A stretch of 11,186 bases of DNA from 2-12-FULL-41-16 sp964473715. GTDB taxonomy: Bacteria; Patescibacteriota; Patescibacteriia; Magasanikbacterales; UBA922. The DNA lies in NCBI GenBank assembly GCA_964473715.1, contig CAYYQC010000030.1, forward strand, positions 1 to 11,186, written 5' to 3'. The notes beneath the pieces are model-generated. The model worked only from the letters and a program-made list of their open reading frames with translations. It did no database searches and was not told the origin of the DNA. A program made the position numbers and the translations under genes. The first letter of the stretch is position 1, and each line of letters opens with the position of its first letter. Shown here piece by piece: positions 1 through 5,869 of this stretch.

Positions 1-7
1 CATTTGT

Positions 8-455
8 TCGGGGGTAGCTCAGTGGTAGAGCAGTTGGCTGTGACAGCAAAAGTCCTCTGTTTAGAGAGACTGATTAGCAGCGCCCCGTAGTAACACGGGG
101 ATGAAAACGGAGTGAATTGACAGGAAACCTGACCTCGCAGACCACATTAGTGGAAAACGAGTATGGTAATCTGCAGCCAAGCCTAGACCCCACCTGTGCC
201 ATAGATAATCGCACTGTTTGCTCGCGAAAGCGCTGTTAACAAATTACGTATTTGGCACACTTCGGTCTTGGAAGGTTCAGAGACTATCCCTTCACGGGAG
301 TACATCTTTTTCTGATGAATAAGATGGAAGCGCTCCGCACCCCACCGTTTCTGGCTTGACCAGATTTGACGAGGGTGATGATATAGTCCACGCTTCGGTG
401 AAAATCGAAGGTTCGTGTAACCAATTGGTCGTGGGTTCGAATCCCACCTCCCGAG
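8..455 (+). tRNA. tRNA-Asn(GUU), interrupted in the anticodon by a group I intron
   Basis: The two exons (8-41 and 418-455) join into a complete cloverleaf. The acceptor stem is 8-14 with 448-454 (one G-T wobble), the D arm is 17-20/28-31, and the anticodon stem is 33-37/421-425. The joined anticodon loop reads CTGT|TAA, giving anticodon GUU. The variable region is 426-430 and the T arm is 431-435/443-447 with loop TTCGAAT. The discriminator base is G455, as expected for tRNA-Asn. The CCA end is not encoded (CAA follows), so a CCA-adding enzyme must supply it. The intron lies between anticodon bases 35 and 36, so the tRNA cannot decode AAC/AAU until it is spliced. The upstream promoter is outside the window or very close to its edge. 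Confidence 0.95.
42..417 (+). ncRNA. Group I self-splicing intron, group IA-like, without homing endonuclease
   Basis: All four conserved core elements are visible: P (114-127), Q (168-183, ending GCAGCCAAGCC), R (274-287, GGTTCAGAGACTAT) and S (379-388, ending ATATAGTCC-type sequence). The guide sequence 74-81 (TTAGCAGC) pairs with both exons: G77-C81 with the 5' exon end (giving the U41-G77 wobble at the splice site) and T74-A76 with 3' exon bases 418-420 (P10). The intron ends in G417. Further helices are P2 (83-88/95-100), P3 (105-110/345-350), P6 (177-181/267-271), P6a (195-201/253-259), P7 (282-287/383-388), P8 (350-354/360-364) and P9 (389-397/406-417). Two extra hairpins lie between P7 and P3 (about 287-299 and 303-308/321-326). 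They match the P7.1/P7.2 insertions that mark subgroup IA. No protein is encoded inside; the open frames on the other strand are by-products of the structured RNA. Confidence 0.93.
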
Positions 456-468
456 CAAAGCAAAAAAG

Positions 469-491
469 CGTACTGCAAAGTACGTTTTTTT
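469..491 (+). terminator. Intrinsic terminator of the tRNA-Asn transcript
   Basis: A perfect 6-bp stem CGTACT/AGTACG (469-474, 479-484) with a GCAA tetraloop is followed by seven T residues. An A-run at 462-467 precedes it, so it could also act weakly in the other direction. It begins 13 nt after the tRNA 3' end. Confidence 0.88.
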
Positions 492-504
492 GTTGCCAAA
501 ATTC

Positions 505-533
505 TTGTGTTTTTACCTAGCCAGCTTTATACT
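505..533 (+). promoter_or_regulatory. Sigma70-type promoter for the membrane protein / FkbM pair
   Basis: TTGTGT (505-510), a 17-nt spacer and TATACT (528-533). Transcription would start near 540, leaving a leader of about 100 nt that consists almost wholly of the palindromic element at 549-638. This placement also argues against the in-frame ATG at 535 as a start codon. Confidence 0.6.
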
Positions 534-548
534 AATGACAATTAATTT

Positions 549-638
549 AAATCGCCGCGCTTCAGGCCGAGTTTCAAAGGACATTACTCGGCACGATCTT
601 GTCAGATCGTCGTTGCGCGGCGCGATTTCGACAAATCG
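549..638 (+). repeat. GC-rich palindromic element forming a three-way-junction leader RNA
   Basis: The outer stem pairs 549-560 with 615-628 (12 bp with a 2-nt bulge). Two hairpins sit inside it: 566-572/586-592 (7 bp, 13-nt loop) and 593-599/604-610 (7 bp, loop TGTC). The large loop contains GACA (580-583), which could pair with the TGTC loop. The 3' strand has a second possible partner: CGATTT (623-628) pairs with AAATCG (633-638), which ends one base before the ATG at 640. The element is clearly GC-richer than its surroundings. Its right part (TCGTCGTTGCG...) resembles the widespread interspersed palindromic repeats that begin CGTCATTGCG. It may therefore be a mobile repeat, a regulatory leader, or a repeat recruited as a leader. 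Confidence 0.7.
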
Positions 639-639
639 T

Positions 640-1110
640 ATGAAAAAATCACAGACTTTGGCCATTGCTTCGCTCCTATCTATTGGTAGTATTTTCATCA
701 TTGGCGGTATTTGGGGTACCTATTTTACTTACCAAAACATTGCCCGTGAAAATATTATTACCACACCAGATTCAGCTATTCCCGAACAACCAGTGCGCGG
801 ACCACTAACGCTAAAAGCACAGGCGGATATTATTCGCAAACACACACTTGGCTCAACCAATAATCAAACCTTCGCGCAAATGCCACGCGAAATTGAGAAA
901 AAAGATGAACAAGGAAAAACAATTTTGAACCCTGAAGGTAAGCCAGTAATGGTAGACAATCAGGCCCGAAATATGTGGGTAACGGCCACCACCCTTACGA
1001 GTGCCTTAAACTTAGCATTATTGGCCTATGCATTTTCAGCATTCACGGTTGTTACCGGCTGCATGTTAATTCTCGCTAGTTATTTATTCTACTCATTTAG
1101 TAAAAAATAA
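640..1110 (+). CDS. Small membrane protein with N- and C-terminal transmembrane helices (resembles proteins annotated 'LigA')
   Basis: This 156-residue protein has an N-terminal hydrophobic helix (about 6-30), a polar central region (35-110) and a long C-terminal hydrophobic stretch (115-152). The centre contains GPLTLKAQADIIRKHTL followed by TFAQMPRE. From memory, this layout (QAD-I--H followed by T-AE, then a C-terminal helix) recalls small membrane proteins of Actinobacteria and other bacteria that are often misannotated as aromatic ring-opening dioxygenase LigA. No dioxygenase residues are seen and no enzymatic role is proposed. Start: ATG 640 was chosen because it begins a plain K-rich, then hydrophobic N-terminus. 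An earlier in-frame ATG (535) would lie upstream of the predicted transcription start and translate the palindromic repeat. The stop abuts the ATG of the next gene. Confidence 0.8.
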   Translation: MKKSQTLAIASLLSIGSIFIIGGIWGTYFTYQNIARENIITTPDSAIPEQPVRGPLTLKAQADIIRKHTLGSTNNQTFAQMPREIEKKDEQGKTILNPEGKPVMVDNQARNMWVTATTLTSALNLALLAYAFSAFTVVTGCMLILASYLFYSFSKK

Positions 1111-1800
1111 ATGTCTACCAAAAATTTTACTGTCAATCAAAAATCAATCACTGTTTCTATACGCGATGATGCTGACGAAAGCGTGGCCGCGGAAATTTTT
1201 AAATTGCGTGAATACAGAATGGCCGAGACGATTATTAGTTCAGCAACACTGCCAATTCTTGATGTGGGCGCGCACGCAGGCTTTTTTACTATTTACGCGC
1301 GAGCATTAAATGCCACTGTGCCAATCATTGCCATTGAACCTGAACCACACAATTTAGAAGCTTGGGTAAATAACACAAAACAAAATAAAGTAGATTCTGT
1401 TACTTTGGTGAAGGGGGCCTTAGCCAAAGAAAGAGGGGAACGAGAATTAATTAGAAGCCAAGATAGTCATAATCATGTTTTAAAAACCAAGGAAAAAGAA
1501 AAAGGTAGTATTTCTGTTCAAGCATACGATTTTAAACACTTTACCAAATTAGCTCCCCAAGGATTCAGCCTAATTAAAATGGATATTGAAGGTGGGGAAT
1601 ATGAAGTATTTGAAAATTTAGATGATAAAGATTTTGCCAGTATTAGAGCCATTATCATGGAATATCACGACTTACCTGGCAAAAAACACCAAATAATTGA
1701 ACAGATTTTACGCGAACAAGGTTTTGGAGTACAGATCTTTCCTTCTAAATTTGATAAAACCATGGGCTTTATTTGGGCTACAAATAAACGACTAAAGTAA
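1111..1800 (+). CDS. FkbM-family SAM-dependent methyltransferase
   Basis: A 229-residue Rossmann methyltransferase. Motif I is DVGAHAGFFT (51-60) and the acidic residue that binds the SAM ribose is E76 in AIEPEP. The FkbM signature IKMDIEGGEYEVF is at 155-167, followed by a strand and conserved IIMEYHD (181-187). FkbM enzymes typically O-methylate sugars or other small substrates; the acceptor here cannot be read from the sequence. The start codon directly follows the TAA of the upstream gene (TAA|ATG with no spacer) and there is no Shine-Dalgarno, so translation is probably coupled by termination-reinitiation. No glycosyltransferase or polysaccharide gene is adjacent, which is unusual for a glycan-modifying FkbM. 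Confidence 0.88.
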   Translation: MSTKNFTVNQKSITVSIRDDADESVAAEIFKLREYRMAETIISSATLPILDVGAHAGFFTIYARALNATVPIIAIEPEPHNLEAWVNNTKQNKVDSVTLVKGALAKERGERELIRSQDSHNHVLKTKEKEKGSISVQAYDFKHFTKLAPQGFSLIKMDIEGGEYEVFENLDDKDFASIRAIIMEYHDLPGKKHQIIEQILREQGFGVQIFPSKFDKTMGFIWATNKRLK

Positions 1801-1806
1801 ATTCAT

Positions 1807-1835
1807 TTGACAGTATCTTAAAAGAAGCTTATAGT
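1807..1835 (+). promoter_or_regulatory. Near-consensus sigma70 promoter of the micropeptide gene
   Basis: TTGACA (1807-1812), exactly 17 nt, then TATAGT (1830-1835). This is the strongest promoter in the window by match to consensus. Transcription should start near 1842, giving a leader of about 26 nt to ATG 1868. Confidence 0.82.
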
Positions 1836-1844
1836 GACTATTCG

Positions 1845-1857
1845 TTTACTCACCTAA
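1845..1857 (+). promoter_or_regulatory. Leader element TTTACTCACCTAA, 10 nt before the start codon
   Basis: It matches 12 of 13 bases with the leader of the gene at 8882 (8859-8871, TTTATTCACCTAA), and both copies end exactly 10 nt before ATG. The CACCT core resembles the anti-Shine-Dalgarno end of 16S rRNA rather than a Shine-Dalgarno sequence. Its function is unknown. Confidence 0.45.
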
Positions 1858-1867
1858 GCCGAAACGT

Positions 1868-1960
1868 ATGAATACTGAAGAAACTACCGTTGCCGCAGTT
1901 AAAGTTGAAGGCGAAGAACCAACCACAACTCCAGCTCCTACAGAAGAAGCTGCTGCGTAA
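1868..1960 (+). CDS. 30-residue acidic, low-complexity peptide
   Basis: The frame begins MNTEETTVAAVK and ends PAPTEEAAA before TAA. It contains seven Glu, one Lys, many Thr, Ala and Pro, and no aromatic residue. It is probably disordered, soluble and strongly acidic; there is no signal peptide or membrane helix. Support for it being a gene comes from context: a near-consensus promoter 33 nt upstream, a leader element shared with another small gene, T immediately before ATG as in nearly all genes here, and a terminator 16 nt after the stop. The palindrome AGCACGTGCT (1961-1970) directly follows the stop. I do not recognise the peptide. The alternative is a non-coding RNA of about 160 nt with a chance frame, although the codon use looks like ordinary coding sequence. 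Confidence 0.65.
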   Translation: MNTEETTVAAVKVEGEEPTTTPAPTEEAAA

Positions 1961-1975
1961 AGCACGTGCTTAAAA

Positions 1976-2001
1976 AACAGCCCCTAATAAGGGCTGTTTT
2001 T
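1976..2001 (+). terminator. Intrinsic terminator of the micropeptide transcript
   Basis: AACAGCCC (1976-1983) pairs with GGGCTGTT (1991-1998) around a 7-nt loop. An A-run lies upstream, and T1997-T2001, a G and four more Ts lie downstream. Confidence 0.88.
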
Positions 2002-2004
2002 GTT

Positions 2005-2033
2005 TTGACATCTTCGTCAGAGAGGTATAGGAT
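2005..2033 (+). promoter_or_regulatory. Promoter of the YtxH-ABC exporter operon
   Basis: TTGACA (2005-2010), 17 nt, then TAGGAT (2028-2033). TATAGG (2026-2031, 15-nt spacer) is an alternative -10. The -35 box overlaps the U-tract of the preceding terminator. The start point would be near 2040. Confidence 0.6.
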
Positions 2034-2038
2034 TATAT

Positions 2039-2066
2039 ATATGCTTCAGGCATATGCAGATTTTTT
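2039..2066 (+). promoter_or_regulatory. 5'-leader hairpin followed by a T-run
   Basis: ATATGC (2039-2044) pairs with GCATAT (2050-2055) around TTCAG. Five bases later there are six Ts (2061-2066), and ATG is at 2082. The hairpin would sit at the very 5' end of the mRNA. It could protect that end or act as a weak attenuator; the 5-nt gap before the Ts is unfavourable for a strong terminator. Confidence 0.35.
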
Positions 2067-2081
2067 ATTAATCATACCAAT

Positions 2082-2402
2082 ATGGGAAAACTTACTAAAT
2101 CTCTAGTTCTTGGCGGTCTTATTGCTGGTGCGCTGGTAGCTTTTTCTAAAACCAAAAAAGGCCAAGCACTTCACAAAAAATTAACCGCGCGCGCCGAAGA
2201 TTTATATGAAAACGTGGAAAAGCGTTTGCGAAAAGTAAAAAACATTTCTCAAGATGCCTACGAAGATGCAGTTGACGCCGTTGTAGAAACCTATGCTAAA
2301 AATAAAGGCTTAACCGAAGAAGCAGCTCTAAAAATATCTAAAGAATTAAAAGCTCGTTGGAAAGAAATTAAAAAGGAATTGCAGAAAAATGGAAAACTCT
2401 AA
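2082..2402 (+). CDS. YtxH-like membrane-anchored helical protein
   Basis: This 106-residue protein has one N-terminal membrane helix (about 6-21, with the glycine-rich GGLIAGALVAF) followed by the basic FSKTKKGQALHKKL. The rest is charged amphipathic helix (28-105) with K/E heptads, likely coiled coil. This layout is that of the YtxH domain family, small envelope or stress-associated proteins without known catalysis. It is the first gene of the exporter operon: its last 14 bases overlap the next gene, whose start has an SD-like AAGGAA (2373-2378) inside this frame. Translation coupling suggests similar amounts of this protein and the exporter; an accessory or scaffold role is inference only. 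Confidence 0.78.
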   Translation: MGKLTKSLVLGGLIAGALVAFSKTKKGQALHKKLTARAEDLYENVEKRLRKVKNISQDAYEDAVDAVVETYAKNKGLTEEAALKISKELKARWKEIKKELQKNGKL

Positions 2403-4122
2403 ACCACAAAAATCAGGCTTAAGTAGCCTTTTACATCCCTATCGCAATTTAATCATCCTACTCATTGCCTTATCATTTGCGGCCAGCGCATTGAATCTTT
2501 TAGTACCTAAAATTATTGCGCGGGGTATTGATGCGTATAGTGCGGGTACTTTTAATTTTACATGGGTGACTACGGAATTTATTTTAGCCGCAGTGTTTGT
2601 ATTTATCTTTACCTATGGCCAAAGTATTGTACAAACTTTGGCATCAGAAAAAGTTGCACGTGACCTTCGCACTAAATTGTCTAAAAAAATTAGTCGCCAA
2701 AGTTATGCGTACGTGCAAAATGCCAATCCTTCTAAACTCCTAACTAATTTAACCTCAGACATTGATTCAATCAAAATGTTTGTAGCCCAGGCCATTGTTT
2801 CCATTGCCTCATCATTATTTATTATTATTGGCGCGAGCGCGCTTTTATTATTTATTAATTGGCGCTTGGCCTTGGCTGTACTTACCATGATTCCGGTGAT
2901 TGGTTTTACCTTTTTCTTTGTGTTTGCCAAAGTAAAAACCTTGTTTAAAATCCGGAGTGAGAATATTGACCGGCTTAATCATGTAATTAATGAAAGTATT
3001 TTAGGTGCTGCCTTAATTCGCGTACTTAATTCGCAGCAACCTGAATATGAAAAATTCATGGCTGCAAATACTGAAGCCAAGGGATTGGGGATGCAAATTC
3101 TCAAATTATTCGCAAGCATGATTCCAATCATTACTTTTGCCGCGAATTTTTCCATGCTCATTATTGTCACCTATGGAGGACATTTAGTAATTACTGATTC
3201 TTTATCTCTTGGTAATTTTACAGCTTTTAATTCGTATGTTGCCTTACTGATTTTCCCAATTTTAATTATTGGGTTTATGAGTAATGTTATTGCCCAAGCT
3301 TCTGCTTCATATGAACGGGTCAGTGAAGTACTCGAAGCAACAGAACCAGACGTAAATGGAAAAATTACTGTTCCGCTCACTGGTGAAATTGCAGTAAAAA
3401 ATATCTCACTTGCGTTTGACGAAAAACCAGTACTCAAAGATATTTCTTTTACCATTAAAGCTGGCACAAAAACCGCCATCCTTGGACCTACTGCGGCTGG
3501 TAAAACTCAATTACTCTATATTTTAACTGGGCTTACTAAGCCAGACAGTGGGGAAGTACGTTATGACAATCACGCCATTGTGGAGTTTGAAGAAACTAAT
3601 TTTCACGAACACTTAGGATTTGTTTTTCAAGATAGCATTGTGTTTAACACCACTATTCGAGAAAATATTGCCTTTAATACCAAAGTGACTGACTCTGATT
3701 TGCAAAAAGCTATTCAAACCGCTGAATTAAATGATTTTATTCAAACCTTACCCGACGGTTTACAAACCATTGTGTCTGAACGTGGTACTAGTTTATCTGG
3801 TGGACAAAAACAACGGATCATGTTGGCGCGCGCTCTTGCGCTTAATCCACAAGTATTGCTTTTGGATGATTTTACTGCGCGCGTAGATGCTTCCACTGAA
3901 CAAAAAATCTTAGCCAATGTTACGGCGAATTATCCTACCACCACCATTATTTCTGTTACTCAGCGGATTGCGTCAGTAAAAGAGTATGATCAAATTATTG
4001 TGCTCATGGAGGGTGAGATGATTGGCATTGGCACGCACCAAGAATTATTGGAAAAAAGTCCTGAATACATGCAACTCTATCAATCGCAGAAAAGTACTAG
4101 CCAGTATGAATTACGAGCTTAA
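2389..4122 (+). CDS. ABC exporter half-transporter with degenerate ATP site (subunit 1 of heterodimer)
   Basis: 577 residues: six membrane helices in an ABC_membrane domain (about 18-310), then a nucleotide-binding domain (about 333-565). Walker A is GPTAAGKT (366-373), Q-loop Q414, signature LSGGQ (469-473) and Walker B LLLDD (490-494). The residue after the Walker B aspartate is D494 instead of the catalytic glutamate, and the switch (H-loop) residue is Q525 in SVTQR instead of histidine. Both changes are those of the inactive-site subunit of heterodimeric exporters (TM287/288, BmrCD and LmrCD types). The canonical signature here would complete the active site formed by the partner encoded at 4106. 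Substrate unknown: lipid, drug or peptide export are all possible. Its end overlaps the partner's start by 17 bases. Confidence 0.93.
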   Translation: MENSKPQKSGLSSLLHPYRNLIILLIALSFAASALNLLVPKIIARGIDAYSAGTFNFTWVTTEFILAAVFVFIFTYGQSIVQTLASEKVARDLRTKLSKKISRQSYAYVQNANPSKLLTNLTSDIDSIKMFVAQAIVSIASSLFIIIGASALLLFINWRLALAVLTMIPVIGFTFFFVFAKVKTLFKIRSENIDRLNHVINESILGAALIRVLNSQQPEYEKFMAANTEAKGLGMQILKLFASMIPIITFAANFSMLIIVTYGGHLVITDSLSLGNFTAFNSYVALLIFPILIIGFMSNVIAQASASYERVSEVLEATEPDVNGKITVPLTGEIAVKNISLAFDEKPVLKDISFTIKAGTKTAILGPTAAGKTQLLYILTGLTKPDSGEVRYDNHAIVEFEETNFHEHLGFVFQDSIVFNTTIRENIAFNTKVTDSDLQKAIQTAELNDFIQTLPDGLQTIVSERGTSLSGGQKQRIMLARALALNPQVLLLDDFTARVDASTEQKILANVTANYPTTTIISVTQRIASVKEYDQIIVLMEGEMIGIGTHQELLEKSPEYMQLYQSQKSTSQYELRA

Positions 4123-5866
4123 TAAAAACCAGACTGATACCAATAAGAATTCGGCTACCAGTGCAGCCGCAAAACTATGGCCGCTTATTTCTAAAGAAAA
4201 GGGGACTTTGACCATGGCTATCATAGCCATGGTGTTAAATTCTTTACTTAATCTTGGCGCCCCGTTTCTGACTGCCCACGTAATTGATACCTATATTCCT
4301 GCCCGCGATTATCAGGGACTATGGCTCTATTCCGGAATTATTTTGACCATGTATCTGGTTGGTCTTGGCACCAGCTACGCGCAAACCCGGCTCATGGGTG
4401 GAGTAGGGCAGCGAGTACTTTATGATTTGCGCAATCTAGTCTTTACCAAACTACAATCATTACCAGTGGCCTTTTTTAATCAAAATAAAGCCGGTGATTT
4501 AATTTCACGGCTCAATAATGACACTGATAAACTAAATCAATTTTTCTCACAATCACTCATGCAATTTATTGGCAGTATTTTCATGATGACTGGCGCGGGT
4601 ATTTTTCTACTTACCTTACAACCAAAATTAGGTTTAGCCACGCTTTTGCCAGCCATTATTTTATTATTTGTCACACGCTTTTTATCTGGCTGGGTCAAGC
4701 GTCAAAATGGTAAAAGCATGCAAGCTCTGGGCGGACTCAGCGCAGAGATTCAAGAAAGTTTACAAAATTTCAAAGTAATTATTGCGTTTAATCGTCGTGA
4801 TTATTTTAATGAAAAATTTTCTGAAGCCAATACAATCAATTATCAGGCAGCCATCAAAGCTGGCAATGCCAATACTATTTTCATGCCACTTTATGGTTTT
4901 GCTGCACATATTGGCCAGCTCATTGTCGTAGCCTATGGTATTTACCTTATTACCACTGGTCACTTTTCAATTGGTTTATTAATTAGTTTCTTAGCTTATT
5001 CAAATAATTTCTACCAACCATTACGTCAATTGGCCGCACTGTGGTCAAACTTTCAAGTGGCTATGGCTGGATGGGATCGGATTACCGAAATTTTAGCTTT
5101 AGAAAGTAATTTAAAAACCATACCAGCCGAAACTTCCACTTCAAACGAATCTCTCTTAGAGTTTAAAGAAGTTACTTTTGGATATCCAAATGGTCATGAA
5201 ATATTACATAAAATTAATTTTACACTAGAACCTGGCAAAACCTATGCTTTAGTAGGTCCAACTGGTGGTGGTAAAACTACCACCGCCTCACTGATGGCGC
5301 GGTTATATGACCCTACCAGAGGACTGGTTTTTCTCAATGGCAAAGACCTGCGCACATATTCGGAAACTGAACGCACAAAAAAAATTGGCTTTATTTTGCA
5401 AGAACCATTTTTATTTTCTGGAAGCATTCAAGATAATATTGTATATGGAAGCGAAGAATACAACAGTATTTCTACAGAAAAAATGAAAGAGACTTTACAG
5501 ACACTAGGACTAGATGAATTACTTGATCGTTTTGACAGCGGCCTTGAAACCAAAATAAAAGGGAGTGGGGATGGATTAAGTTTAGGTCAAAAGCAATTAA
5601 TCGCTTTTATCCGCGCTGTGCTACGCAAGCCCGATTTATTAATTTTAGATGAAGCCACTGCTAATATTGATACGATCACTGAACAACTTTTAGAAAATAT
5701 TCTTACACACTTACCAAGCACTACCACTCGCGTTATAATTGCGCACAGATTAAATACCATTGCCGCCGCTGATGAAATTTTCTTTATCAATGATGGTTCT
5801 GTAATTCCTGCCGGAAGCATGGAGCATGCCGTGGAAATGCTTAAAGATAATAAACGTGCCTCATAA
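4106..5866 (+). CDS. ABC exporter half-transporter with canonical catalytic site (subunit 2 of heterodimer)
   Basis: 586 residues from ATG 4106. A six-helix membrane domain (about 33-330) is followed by a nucleotide-binding domain (about 350-580). Walker A is GPTGGGKT (384-391), Q-loop Q432, Walker B LLILDE (511-516) with catalytic E516, and H547 is in AHRLNT. The signature motif is LSLGQ (491-495) instead of LSGGQ. This is the partner change expected when its signature faces the degenerate site of the subunit encoded at 2389. The 'FNQNKAGDLISRLNNDT' segment (124-140) is typical of MsbA/multidrug exporters. A longer frame from a TTG at 4022 was rejected because it would lie wholly inside the upstream gene; ATG 4106 overlaps by only 17 bases and has the T-ATG context seen elsewhere here. 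Confidence 0.94.
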   Translation: MNYELNKNQTDTNKNSATSAAAKLWPLISKEKGTLTMAIIAMVLNSLLNLGAPFLTAHVIDTYIPARDYQGLWLYSGIILTMYLVGLGTSYAQTRLMGGVGQRVLYDLRNLVFTKLQSLPVAFFNQNKAGDLISRLNNDTDKLNQFFSQSLMQFIGSIFMMTGAGIFLLTLQPKLGLATLLPAIILLFVTRFLSGWVKRQNGKSMQALGGLSAEIQESLQNFKVIIAFNRRDYFNEKFSEANTINYQAAIKAGNANTIFMPLYGFAAHIGQLIVVAYGIYLITTGHFSIGLLISFLAYSNNFYQPLRQLAALWSNFQVAMAGWDRITEILALESNLKTIPAETSTSNESLLEFKEVTFGYPNGHEILHKINFTLEPGKTYALVGPTGGGKTTTASLMARLYDPTRGLVFLNGKDLRTYSETERTKKIGFILQEPFLFSGSIQDNIVYGSEEYNSISTEKMKETLQTLGLDELLDRFDSGLETKIKGSGDGLSLGQKQLIAFIRAVLRKPDLLILDEATANIDTITEQLLENILTHLPSTTTRVIIAHRLNTIAAADEIFFINDGSVIPAGSMEHAVEMLKDNKRAS

Positions 5867-5869
5867 CAT

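Noticed and set aside
366..373. GPTAAGKT as a broken Walker A in ABC subunit 1
   Set aside because: It still fits GxxxxGK(T/S); only the catalytic Glu and switch His positions are truly altered, so ATP binding should be retained.
183..499. Two minus-strand open frames (183-458 and 284-499) over the tRNA intron
   Set aside because: They run through the tRNA 3' exon and conserved intron core and have no protein motif; they are by-products of the structured RNA. No homing endonuclease domain is present.
490..639. N-terminal extension of the 640 gene from TTG 490 or ATG 535
   Set aside because: Both starts lie upstream of the predicted transcription start, and the extension translates the palindromic repeat into a basic peptide that does not look like the rest of the protein.
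4022..4105. Longer start for the second ABC subunit
   Set aside because: It would add 28 residues read from inside the first ABC gene in another frame, starting at TTG; ATG 4106 gives the usual short overlap and start context.
2389..5866. Possible tandem duplication of one ABC gene
   Set aside because: The two subunits differ through most of their length and have complementary motif changes; this is an old paralogous heterodimer, not a recent duplication.
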